DNA of 6,503 bases from Caulobacter sp. B11 (GCF_002737765.1 NZ_PEGG01000377.1:1-6503); one strand, 5' to 3'. Numbered from the stretch's first letter, positions 1 to 6,503 are shown. The notes: generated from the letters alone by a model not told the origin. A program made the numbers and translations.

Positions 1-2
1 TG

Positions 3-3000
3 TTCCCGGGCGAGGCTGTCAAGCCCGTGCCCGTGACCTTGGTCCCAGGCATGACCGTGGCCGATGTGCCGGTCGCCTGGAGCGGGAGCACCGCGCCGGC
101 CAACCCCGATCCGCACTGGCGGATGATCTTCATGCTCAGCGTCGAGTCGGCGACCCCGCCCGAAGCGGCGAGCATCGCCGACTCCCACCGGCAGACCGCC
201 GAGGCCAGCGCCCAGGCCGCGTCGGTCGCCGACCTCGGTTTCAACGTGCTGGTCGAGGCCATGCTGCGCTGGGCCGTCTCGGCCCTGCCGGGCGTCGAGG
301 GGCCGATCACCGCCGGCGACCTGGCCGACCTGGCCGGTCAACTGGACTGTCCCCAGACCCTGGACCAGGGCTTCAGCTTCGAAACCCTGTCGACGCTGTT
401 CGCGGGCAACCTGCTGCTGCAGATGAGCGCGGTTCCGGAAGGCGCGCCGGCCGACCGCACCGGGGTGGTCTTCCCCATGCCGCCGATCCTGAACTGGACC
501 TCGCCGGACCTGCCGGTGGAGGGCGAGCGCACGCGGGACTTCGCCAGTTACCAGCCCATCGACGCCACCTATCAGGCGCAGGTCGCCGCCTATTTCCACG
601 ACCTGGACCCCCGCGAGCGGGCCCACCGCAGCGCCCCCCTGGCCATCCTGGCGGAGGAGGCCGGCCAGTCGATGGCCAGCTTCGTCTACCGCGACTACAT
701 GGCCCTGCTGGCCAAGTCGGCGGTCGAGGCCTGCGACGCCCTGCTGCAGGACTGGCCCTGGGACCTGACGGCCGCCGACACCCTGGCGGGGATCGCCGGG
801 CAGTTCCCCAGGATCGAACTGCCCTACACGGTCAGCCTGGGCGACACCGTCGATCAGGTCGCCGCCACGCTGGGCGCCTCGACCAGCGAGATCCTGGCGC
901 TCAACCCCGGCCTGCCCGCGCTGCTGAACACCACCCCGCCGGGGGAAACCATCGAGGTCCTGCTGGGCGTCACCCCGGAAAGCCTAGCGGCGGGCAATCC
1001 CGACTGGCCGCTGGCGGCGGGCAAGACCATCCGCCTGGAAGCCACGGTGACGCAGGTGCTGGAAGACGAGAGCCTGCAGGCCGTGGCCGGCCGGATGCAT
1101 GCGGACGCCCAGGCCTGGATCGCCGCCGACGCCCTGCTGGACCTGGGCGGCCTCACCCGGCCCGGCGCGCCGCTGGCGGTCAGCAGCCTGATCTACGCCA
1201 ACCCGCTGGGCCTGGACCTGCGCACGGTCGCGGCGGCGTTCTACGCCCGCCAGCCCGGCGGAACCGACTTCCCGATGGCCGACTGGTACGGCGAGGCCAT
1301 CGGCCAGCTCAATCCCGACCAGATCGGCGCCGACGGCAGCCTGCCCGACCCGGTCCTGATCCCCGCGGCTTACGACCAGCTCAGCGAGCCCATCCCCTGG
1401 GTCCCGCTGCCCGGCGACACCCTGATGAGCATCGCCCGCGCCGCGACCCTGGCCCAGAACCCGGTGGCCGGCAGCGGCTTCGAGACCTTCATGGCCGAGG
1501 TCACGGCGCTGAACCCCGGCCACGTCGACGGAGCGGTCGCCCTGCCGAACGGCGCCTGGCCGATCCTGCCGGACGAGACCCTGCGCGAGCTGGCCATCCG
1601 ACTGCTGCTGGTCGACCCGGCCAGCCAGCCCTATGTCCCCAGCAACGCCTTCGCCGCCCTGGTGCTGGACGCCGACATCCTGACCCCGCTGGCCCAGGTC
1701 CTGGTGACGGACGCCAGCCTGCCCACCGCGGCGGGCCAGACCCTGGCCGGGTTCGCCAGCCTCTACGACCTTTCCATCGAACAGGTCGGCCGGCTGGGCC
1801 AGGACGTTCAGGGCCTGCTGCAGCCGGTGGCCGGCAAGCCGCTGAGCATCGCCGCCGTCCCGGCCGCCGACCTGGACGTCCTGATCGCCAAGATCCAGTC
1901 CGGCGCCCAGGCGGCCACCATCGCCGGCCAGGTGACCCGCTTCCTGCTCAACGGCCAGCGCGTCCCGGCTCCTGTCGAAGTCGACGGCCATTACGAGGCC
2001 ACGGGCCCGATGACCGGCCTCTACGAACTGATCGGCCAGCAGGTCACCGGCCCGGCCCCGGACCCCGAACACCCGCCGGAAACGGTGATGGCCCAGATCA
2101 CCCTGGCGCTCGATGCGCCGACCCCCTGGCTGACCTTCGTGGCCAGCCAGACGGTCACGGCCGCCGACACCGCCCAGACCCTGGCCGCCGCCTGGCCGCG
2201 CCTGGCCGAACTGAACCCCGCCGGGCGGCTCGCCCCCGGGATGGTGGTGCTGACCGAGACGCTGGACAGCCTGACCCTGGCGGTGACCCAGGCCCATCTG
2301 GCCGCCGGCTATCCTGCCACCGGCCTGCTGCCGCAGCTGGACGGCGGGCTCAGCGCCCTGACCCTTTACCGTGACGATCCGGTGCGCCATCCGATGGGCC
2401 AGGTCCGGCGCTGGCAGACCCCGGTGACGCCCGACTGGCCGGCCTTCACCCGCGCCGCGGCCCAGTCCGGCATGCCCAGCCTCTGGCCGATCGGCGGTGA
2501 CCTGGCGGCGGCGGCCCTGAAGCTGCCCGCCACGGCCTTCGAGCTGAAGCTGACCGATCCGGCGCTGGGCCCCGAGGCACCGCCGCGCCCGGTGGCCAAC
2601 CATGTCTGGGCCAGCCTGATCGAGCTGCGAATCCAGAAGATTCCCGGCCAGGCTAACACCTACGAGCTGATCGGCGCCGACACCGCCGGGCGCCAGCGGC
2701 TGCTGGAGCTGTGGAGATACCTGGACGGCACTTCCAGCGAGACCGCCGACATCCAGGTCCTCTACCAGCTGTCGGAATCGGCCGGCCTGCCCGCCGGCCT
2801 GACCTCGGCCCCGCTGAACCCGGACCTCAGCTACCTGGTCAAGACCAACCTCTCGACCGAGACGCGCTCGGGCGCCCAGCTTCGCGCCGACGCCGCCGAG
2901 CCGACCTTCGGCGACTATTTCGCCCGCATCGCCGACGCCCGGCGGTTCCTGACCCTGGCCTGGGAGGCCAGCGTGGTCGGCGGCGGCGGCTACTGGCTGG

Positions 3001-3263
3001 AGATCACCGGGACCGACGGGACGGGCCTGCCGGAGAACATCTTCGCGCCGGAAGGCGGCGGCCTGATCAGCCTGCTGGTCGTGCTGGGCAGCCAGTCGAG
3101 CGCCAACCCTCGCGCCGCATCTTGCCGTTCAATACCTGCGCCCTGGTGGCGGACCCGCTGGATCCCTCGGCCAGCGCCCTGTTCGCCGAGGCGGCGGACC
3201 GGGCCGAGACCACCCGGCAGGCGACGGTGTCGCCCGGCCAGGTCGGCTTCAGACTGGACCTGA
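3..3263 (+). CDS. Giant LysM-like repeat protein, N-side segment (5' partial, frameshifted near 3113)
   Basis: The frame is open to the left edge, so the true start lies upstream; the GTG at 27 is only the first in-frame start codon and has no ribosome-binding site. Residues below count from position 27. Residues 1-260 are largely helical, with a motif reading SFVYRDYMALL near 218-228. LysM-like units lie at about 265-315, 337-385, 386-446 (weak), 455-513, 559-608 and 701-744; the first is the clearest, with YTVSLGDTVDQVA followed by an LALNPG turn. Non-repeat blocks follow: RFLLNGQRVP (638-647) with GLYELIGQQV, a segment ending YELIGADTAGRQRLLELW (879-896), TNLSTETRSG, and SVVGGGGYWLEI (982-993). 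Coding sense is convincing to residue 1029 (3113). The remaining residues to the TGA at 3261-3263 are Arg/Pro-rich out-of-frame sequence. No signal peptide, membrane helix or enzyme motif is visible. The LysM fold suggests glycan binding, but this is inference and the function is unknown. Confidence 0.75.
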   Translation, partial: FPGEAVKPVPVTLVPGMTVADVPVAWSGSTAPANPDPHWRMIFMLSVESATPPEAASIADSHRQTAEASAQAASVADLGFNVLVEAMLRWAVSALPGVEGPITAGDLADLAGQLDCPQTLDQGFSFETLSTLFAGNLLLQMSAVPEGAPADRTGVVFPMPPILNWTSPDLPVEGERTRDFASYQPIDATYQAQVAAYFHDLDPRERAHRSAPLAILAEEAGQSMASFVYRDYMALLAKSAVEACDALLQDWPWDLTAADTLAGIAGQFPRIELPYTVSLGDTVDQVAATLGASTSEILALNPGLPALLNTTPPGETIEVLLGVTPESLAAGNPDWPLAAGKTIRLEATVTQVLEDESLQAVAGRMHADAQAWIAADALLDLGGLTRPGAPLAVSSLIYANPLGLDLRTVAAAFYARQPGGTDFPMADWYGEAIGQLNPDQIGADGSLPDPVLIPAAYDQLSEPIPWVPLPGDTLMSIARAATLAQNPVAGSGFETFMAEVTALNPGHVDGAVALPNGAWPILPDETLRELAIRLLLVDPASQPYVPSNAFAALVLDADILTPLAQVLVTDASLPTAAGQTLAGFASLYDLSIEQVGRLGQDVQGLLQPVAGKPLSIAAVPAADLDVLIAKIQSGAQAATIAGQVTRFLLNGQRVPAPVEVDGHYEATGPMTGLYELIGQQVTGPAPDPEHPPETVMAQITLALDAPTPWLTFVASQTVTAADTAQTLAAAWPRLAELNPAGRLAPGMVVLTETLDSLTLAVTQAHLAAGYPATGLLPQLDGGLSALTLYRDDPVRHPMGQVRRWQTPVTPDWPAFTRAAAQSGMPSLWPIGGDLAAAALKLPATAFELKLTDPALGPEAPPRPVANHVWASLIELRIQKIPGQANTYELIGADTAGRQRLLELWRYLDGTSSETADIQVLYQLSESAGLPAGLTSAPLNPDLSYLVKTNLSTETRSGAQLRADAAEPTFGDYFARIADARRFLTLAWEASVVGGGGYWLEITGTDGTGLPENIFAPEGGGLISLLVVLGSQSSANPRAASCRSIPAPWWRTRWIPRPAPCSPRRRTGPRPPGRRRCRPARSASDWT
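819..1850 (+). repeat. Array of LysM-like protein repeats, first block
   Basis: This encodes about five degenerate LysM-like units, roughly at 819-971, 1035-1181, 1182-1364 (weakest), 1389-1565 and 1701-1850. The recognisable pattern is a GDT/DESL/GQTL-type start, a helix with an Ala-rich core, an Asn-Pro turn and a closing hydrophobic strand. The GDT motif is clear at YTVSLGDTVDQVA and again at PLPGDTLMSIA; the Asn-Pro turn appears as ALNPG, AGNPDW, QLNPDQ and ALNPGH. A further isolated unit is at 2127-2258 (TAADTAQTLAAAW, then LAELNPAGRLAPG). The assignment rests on reading the pattern by eye; unit borders are approximate. Confidence 0.6.
3108..3119 (+). other. Frameshift site, frame 3 to frame 2 (one base apparently missing)
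   Basis: Frame 3 reads GSQSSANPR up to 3113 and then turns into Ser/Arg/Pro-rich nonsense. Frame 2 becomes protein-like from 3113 onward (RRILPFNTCALVADPLD). Adding one base in the CCTCGCGCCGC stretch restores a continuous protein. No slippery heptamer is visible, so programmed frameshifting is unlikely. Confidence 0.7.
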
Positions 3264-3640
3264 CCCAACCGCCCGTCACCGACGGGCCCTCGGCGCCACA
3301 GGAGGCGCTGCGCGAGCTCTATGGCCTGCTGGGCTACCAGATGGTCGAGACGGCAGCCTTCGCCGGCAGCAATCCCGGCAAGCCGGTGTCGCCCCGCTCA
3401 GAGGGTGAGACGGTCTGGCGGATGAGCCGCGTGCTGCCGGCCGTCAACTTCGCCAAGAGCCATCCGCTGCCGCCGGTCAGCGGCCTGCCGGCCCCGGCCG
3501 ACGACCCCTATGCCGGCATCTCCACCGGCGGCGGCCAGACGGCGATCAGCACCGCGCGGGCGGCGGTGTGGTTCCGGGATGTCTACGGCAACAGTTCGGA
3601 CGTCGACCCGGCGGCCAGGCAGGCGGGAGTACGGCCATGA
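3110..3640 (+). CDS. Continuation of the giant LysM-like protein in frame 2 (after frameshift)
   Basis: The protein-like sequence that stops at about 3113 in frame 3 resumes at once in frame 2 as RILPFNTCALVADPLD and continues for about 175 residues to a TGA at 3638-3640. This frame is open back to 2711, but the part before 3110 is an Arg/Pro/Gly-rich shadow of the frame 3 gene, so this is not an independent gene with its own start. Readable features are a helical stretch (EALRELYGLLGYQMVETAAF), a proline-rich linker (HPLPPVSGLPAPADDPYAG), and the closing WFRDVYGN block. One missing base near 3111-3118 would join it to the upstream segment. It ends by overlapping the ATG at 3637. I recognise no domain of known function. 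The coding call is fairly firm; whether the TGA is a real gene end is uncertain. Confidence 0.68.
   Translation, partial: SRRILPFNTCALVADPLDPSASALFAEAADRAETTRQATVSPGQVGFRLDLTQPPVTDGPSAPQEALRELYGLLGYQMVETAAFAGSNPGKPVSPRSEGETVWRMSRVLPAVNFAKSHPLPPVSGLPAPADDPYAGISTGGGQTAISTARAAVWFRDVYGNSSDVDPAARQAGVRP
3625..3639 (+). promoter_or_regulatory. Shine-Dalgarno and ATG overlapping the upstream stop (ATGA)
   Basis: GGGAG at 3625-3629 lies seven bases before the ATG at 3637-3639, and the TGA at 3638-3640 ends the upstream frame. This is the usual geometry of translational coupling between adjacent genes in one operon, and it is the main evidence that 3637 might be a true start. GGGAG is easy to find by chance in such GC-rich DNA, and the surrounding protein sequence could also be continuous, so the site is only tentatively functional. 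Confidence 0.4.
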
Positions 3641-5733
3641 GCAGCGAGGTTGCCGCCAGCGGCGTGCTGGATCTGGCCGTCGGCTATACCGATCCGGTGA
3701 TCGCCCTGGGGGCCTGGCCACAGACCACGGCCGAGTTCAGCGTCTCTCCAGCCGTCGGCGGCGGCGCGACCCTATCGGTGGGGCTGAGCTTCCAGAGCAG
3801 CGCCCTGGTCGCCGCGCCCACCGAACCCGCTGGCGCGGGCGCCGCTCGAGCCCTGGACCTGTCGACCCGCTTCGATCGCATCTATTTCCAGGTCGGCCAG
3901 CCGGACGTGAGCCTGAGCCTGTCGACCAGCCTGAACCAGCCGGCCGGCGGCTCGCCCATCCCGCTGGCTGGCCCGCTGGGCGGCCTGCGGGCCCAGGCGG
4001 CGGCGGCCAGCGCCTTCGCCGCCACCGCCGCCACCCTGCGCACCCTGACCGCCGACCCGGCCGTCACCGCGACCCTGGGCGATGTGGTCAGCCATTACGG
4101 GCTGGACTGGCCGGCCCTGGCCAGCGCCAACGGCCTGCGCACCCTCGGCGAACTGATCGTCGGGACGGCCGCCGCCCTGCCGGTGTTCGCGGTTTTCAAG
4201 GCCGGCGACACGACCGCCAGTCTCTGCCCGCCCGAACTGACGGTCTCGACCGTGCTGGCCGACCCCGACAACACCGTCCTGCCGCTGACGGCGGGGATCG
4301 AGCTGGCCATCCCCGCCCGCACCCTGACGCCGGACGCCGCCCTGTCGCTGAACGCCATCGCCGCGGCGGCCAAGGTCACGCCCGCCAGCCTGGTGCGGGC
4401 CAACGCCGCCACGACCGGCCTGCTGCGGCCCGGCTTCGTCTTCACTGGCCAGGGGGTCGAGGTCGAGGTGGCCCTCAAGGCCCCCGACAGCGAGGTCAGC
4501 CTGGACGAGATAGCCCAGACCTTCTTCGACAACGGCGTGCCCTGGAACACGGTGATGGTCGCCGTGGCCAATGGCGAAACCCTGCCGGGGATGTTCCGCG
4601 ACGGGGCGTCGCTGAACCTGGACCGCTACATCATCCAGGCCGACGAGACCCTGGCCGCCAACGGCTCCGGGGCCAGCCTCACCGAACTGGCCGCGCGCAA
4701 CGGGACCACGGTCGACCTGTTTCCGGCCGGCGCTCCGGTCTTCCTGAGCGCCCCCGCCACCGCGCCGCTGGACATGCCATTGGCCGAGATCGCCACCGCC
4801 TATGGCGTCGAGTCCGGCGAGTTGCTGCGCCACAACGCCGGCGCGGTGCTGAAGGCGGCCGGGGTGCTGGTGCTGCCCGGGGTGGGTGTGCTGCCGGCCA
4901 GCCCCCAGACCCTGCGCATTCCCTATGGCATTCCGCCCCGGCGCAGCCTGGAGGCGATCAGCGGCCGCTTCCTCAAGGCCGAGGAACTGCGCACGCCGGT
5001 CCAGGGCCTGGTGGCCGCCAATGCCGCCCTGCCGGGGACGGTGGCCGGCGGCCAGACCATCGTCGTGCAGGGCCAGTCGATCGCGACCCAGGACGGCGAC
5101 AGCTTCGAGGCCGTGGTCGCCCGGGCCGATCCGCCGATCACCCTGGACCAGCTGGCCGACGCCATCGCCGACGAGCCGGACGTGCTGGCTCCCGGCGGCC
5201 TGCTGCTCTGCCCGCCGGCCCAGCTGGCCAGCGGTTCGGGCACGACGCCCTCGCAGGTCGGACTGCGCTACAGCGTCACCGCAAGCGCCCTGCTGGCGGC
5301 CAACGCCGCCACGCCCGGCCTGATCCAGCCGGGGGTGACCATCACCGCCCCGGCCTCGGAAGGCTCGGTCAGCCTGGTGACCGCCGCCGCCGACAGCGTC
5401 AACGCCATCTTGCGCCGGTTCGCCCGGGCGGGCGCGGCGGTGACCATCGACGGCCTGGCCCAGGCCAATCTGAATGTCGGCATGCTGGCGGCCGGAGCGC
5501 TGCTGCTGCTGCCCCGCCGCTGCGCCGGCTGGAGGCCAGCTTCGGCCAGGCCGGCTGGGTGCTGCCCGGCTCGATCTTCCCCCTGCGCTGCTGGGTCGGT
5601 ATCGAGCGCGACCTCGACCTGGTCGATCCGGCCTTCCGGGCCCGCCGGACGCCCCGGCCTCGGCCGTGGCGGCGGTCAGCGCGGTGGCCGCGCGGCGCAG
5701 CATCGCCGCGACCGACCCGAGGACAGGGCGTGA
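3637..5733 (+). CDS. LysM-like repeat protein, second segment (coupled downstream gene or continuation)
   Basis: I chose the ATG at 3637 because it overlaps the preceding TGA as ATGA and has GGGAG seven bases upstream. The same frame is open upstream to 3568 and could instead join the previous segment through another one-base indel. Residues 16-28 read GYTDPVIALGAWP, followed by a beta-rich region of about 100 residues with SVGLSF and FDRIYFQVGQPDVSLSLS. From about residue 140 to 627 the protein is a chain of around nine degenerate LysM-like units of 35-55 residues. These have a helix, an Asn turn (ANAATTG, AVANGETLPG, AARNGTT, RHNAG, AANAALPG, AANAATPG), then a PG-type turn and a hydrophobic strand, often ending in Pro. 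Convincing sequence ends at LLLLP near 5514; the remainder to the TGA at 5731-5733 is out-of-frame. No signal peptide or membrane segment is seen. Glycan binding is possible from the fold but not demonstrated. Confidence 0.72.
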   Translation: MSSEVAASGVLDLAVGYTDPVIALGAWPQTTAEFSVSPAVGGGATLSVGLSFQSSALVAAPTEPAGAGAARALDLSTRFDRIYFQVGQPDVSLSLSTSLNQPAGGSPIPLAGPLGGLRAQAAAASAFAATAATLRTLTADPAVTATLGDVVSHYGLDWPALASANGLRTLGELIVGTAAALPVFAVFKAGDTTASLCPPELTVSTVLADPDNTVLPLTAGIELAIPARTLTPDAALSLNAIAAAAKVTPASLVRANAATTGLLRPGFVFTGQGVEVEVALKAPDSEVSLDEIAQTFFDNGVPWNTVMVAVANGETLPGMFRDGASLNLDRYIIQADETLAANGSGASLTELAARNGTTVDLFPAGAPVFLSAPATAPLDMPLAEIATAYGVESGELLRHNAGAVLKAAGVLVLPGVGVLPASPQTLRIPYGIPPRRSLEAISGRFLKAEELRTPVQGLVAANAALPGTVAGGQTIVVQGQSIATQDGDSFEAVVARADPPITLDQLADAIADEPDVLAPGGLLLCPPAQLASGSGTTPSQVGLRYSVTASALLAANAATPGLIQPGVTITAPASEGSVSLVTAAADSVNAILRRFARAGAAVTIDGLAQANLNVGMLAAGALLLLPRRCAGWRPASARPAGCCPARSSPCAAGSVSSATSTWSIRPSGPAGRPGLGRGGGQRGGRAAQHRRDRPEDRA
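4399..4422 (+). repeat. Near-identical direct DNA repeat, copy 1 (copy 2 at 5299-5322)
   Basis: These 24 bases match positions 5299-5322 with one mismatch (A at 4414 against C at 5314). The copies lie exactly 900 bases apart and in the same reading frame. They encode ANAATTGL and ANAATPGL, the turn of two LysM-like units. A looser third copy starts at 5017 (ANAALPG). The match probably reflects shared repeat ancestry plus restricted codon choice rather than a DNA-level signal. Confidence 0.6.
5299..5322 (+). repeat. Near-identical direct DNA repeat, copy 2
   Basis: This is the partner of 4399-4422, with 23 of 24 bases the same. It encodes ANAATPGL within the penultimate LysM-like unit. In-frame recombination between the two copies would remove exactly 300 codons without breaking the reading frame. 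Confidence 0.6.
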
Positions 5734-6412
5734 CGCTGAACGCCTTCGCCGCCGATCTGGAGGCGGCCGTCCCCCGGCCTGCGGGTCGCCACCGGCAAGG
5801 TGCTGTCGGCCGAGCGCACCACCAGCGCCAGGCCGACCCGACCGACGTCTGGGCGGTGTCGTTCATCGACGGCGCGGGCATCGGCAAGGTGGCCCTGGCC
5901 CCGCCCTCGACCGTCCCCGGCGTCGAGGGTCTGCAGCCGCAGCTTCGCCCTGCGGCCGCTGTCGAATGTGCTGGAATCGCGCTCCGGGTGTGAGATCAGG
6001 CTGCTCGATCCCGCCACCGGCCTCTATGGCGATACCGAGACCCGCGATTATCAGGGGCATCGACCTGGAGGCCTGGGCCCGCGACTTCCTGGCCGACCTG
6101 GACCTGTTCTATTCGGCCCCCTACGCCCCCCGCCTACCGCGTCGCCCGCGCGATGCTGGGCCTGGCCATCGGGCTCCAAGGCGGACCTGGCCGGGGCGGT
6201 CGCCGACGGCCTCTCGCCCGGTGCTGGTCCTCGACGAGGACGCCGAGATCGGTGGCGACAACTGGACCGCCGCCCGCGAGGCGCTGCGGCAGGAACTGCT
6301 GGTCAAGCTGTCGCGCGCCTATGGCGTCGCCGCGGTTATCCAGTTCCAGGCCAGCGTCGAGGCGCAGGCCGACACCGCCAACGCCAAGTTGTCGGGGACC
6401 GGCCGCATCTAG
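5512..6412 (+). other. Cluster of about eleven frameshift sites, mostly in G/C runs
   Basis: Reading the protein through this region needs the following corrections. Bases appear to be missing in the CCCC at 5512-5515, the CCC at 5641-5643 and the CC at 5828-5829. There appears to be one extra base in the GGG at 5726-5728, the CCCCC at 5771-5775, around 5938-5941, the GGGG at 6054-6057, the six C at 6126-6131, the GGG at 6171-6173 and the GG at 6220-6221. One base is missing, or two are extra, near 6409-6412, where the frame 2 TAG lies. Both signs occur, and nearly all sites are homopolymers. Codon-like composition and sensible protein sequence continue on both sides of each site. Confidence 0.65.
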
Positions 6413-6503
6413 CCCTGGACGCCGCCGAGGGCGACAACGAGACCTGGCGCAAGGCGCAGCTGTCGACCGCCAAGACGCCGCTGGGCGCCGGCTCCTGGCC
6501 CAT
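5515..6503 (+). CDS. C-terminal-side region of the same protein, broken by about eleven frameshifts (3' partial)
   Basis: No single frame is coding here, but protein-like sequence can be followed by switching frames. Pieces in order are: PPLRRLEASFGQAGWVLPG then IERDLDLVDPAFRA (frame 3); PDAPASAVAAVSAVAARRSI (frame 2); VTLNAFAADLEAAVP (3); GLRVATGKVLSAERTTSA (1); QADPTDVWAVSFIDGAGIGK (3); SFALRPLSNVLESRSGCEIR (1); GIDLEAWARDFLADLDLFYS (2); AYRVARAMLGLAIG (3); SKADLAGAVADGLSP (1); VLVLDEDAEIGGDNWTAARE to KLSGTGRI (2); ALDAAEGDNETWRKAQLSTA (1), which runs off the window. The joined product is non-repetitive, mixed alpha/beta and lacks the LysM pattern, so it is probably a distinct globular domain. 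The in-frame stops at 5991-5993 and 6410-6412 are explained by the shifts. It is either a good gene with indel errors in the sequence or a recently broken one. Function is unknown. Confidence 0.6.

Larger units (their letters stand above)
4060..5518 (+). repeat. Array of LysM-like protein repeats, second block
   Basis: About nine consecutive degenerate units are encoded, approximately at 4060-4195, 4196-4320 (contains FKAGDTTASL and ends LAIPAR), 4324-4473, 4489-4620, 4627-4752, 4756-4890, 4912-5073, 5077-5226 and 5254-5352, with a last copy at 5368-5518. The best-aligned parts are the turn and final strand: LVRANAATTGLLRPGFVF, LVAANAALPGTVAGGQTI and LLAANAATPGLIQPGVTI. Some units begin with a recognisable ADETL, QDGDSF or AADSV motif in place of GDTL. 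Compared with the first block, the Asn is followed by Ala or Gly instead of Pro. Units are too diverged for exact borders. Confidence 0.55.

Noticed and set aside
984..2603. Long minus-strand open frame (539 codons)
   Set aside because: Its product is dominated by Gly, Gln, Arg, Ala and His with no domain-like pattern, as expected for the antisense of GC-rich codons; the + strand here encodes convincing LysM-like sequence.
5490..5511. CTG trinucleotide run as a regulatory or phase-variable repeat
   Set aside because: Only four CTG codons are adjacent, and they encode the Leu strand at the end of a LysM-like unit; a triplet repeat would not change the frame.
3510..5514. Frame 3 open stretch on the + strand over the second repeat block
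   Set aside because: The product is Arg/Gly/Pro-rich nonsense until about 5515. Frame 1 carries the repeats; only short parts of frame 3 after 5515 are real coding sequence.
5505..5520. Programmed -1 frameshift at CTGCTGCTGCTGCCCC
   Set aside because: There is no X-XXY-YYZ slippery heptamer and no evident reason for a programmed shift. The many other indels nearby make a run-length error in the CCCC simpler.
3772..5703. Long minus-strand open frame (643 codons)
   Set aside because: It has the same Gly/Gln/Arg-rich antisense composition, lies opposite the second repeat block, and has no recognisable motif.
1..6503. Tc-toxin, RHS or contractile injection system component
   Set aside because: The size and modular build invite the comparison, but no RHS repeat, toxin-complex hallmark or sheath/baseplate motif can be seen, and no neighbouring gene is available for context.
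1..6503. Peptidoglycan hydrolase carrying LysM domains
   Set aside because: No NlpC/P60, lytic transglycosylase, amidase or M23 peptidase catalytic motif is visible in any of the reconstructed pieces.

Overview
The window is one very GC-rich stretch (third codon positions are almost all G or C) that is coding on the + strand from end to end. Codon choice and composition fit a high-GC proteobacterium, perhaps a Caulobacterales-like alphaproteobacterium, but no marker gene here fixes the taxon. I see no RNA gene, mobile element, CRISPR array, terminator or intergenic gap; the only candidate expression signal is a Shine-Dalgarno/start at 3625-3639.

The coding content reads as one giant protein, or two tightly coupled ones, built from degenerate LysM-like repeats and running off both ends of the window. 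Layout: (1) 1-3113, frame 3: a helical N-side region, five or six LysM-like units, then blocks with distinctive motifs (RFLLNGQR, ELIGQQ, TNLSTETRSG, VVGGGGYW). (2) 3110-3640, frame 2: the direct continuation after a one-base frameshift, ending in WFRDVYGN and a TGA. (3) 3637-5517, frame 1: GYTDPVIALGAWP, a beta-rich stretch, then about nine more LysM-like units. (4) 5515-6503: a non-repetitive C-terminal-side region that can be read only by changing frame about eleven times.

Most of the frame changes sit in short G or C runs, and the protein-like sequence is intact on either side. This looks more like indel error in the assembly or reads than long-term gene decay, though a recent pseudogene cannot be excluded. 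With the shifts repaired, about 2,160 codons of continuous protein are visible, without the true start or stop. The biochemical function is not known to me. LysM units usually bind N-acetylglucosamine-containing glycans such as peptidoglycan, but these copies are so diverged that they may be only structural spacers. No enzyme active site, signal peptide or membrane segment is visible in the part present.
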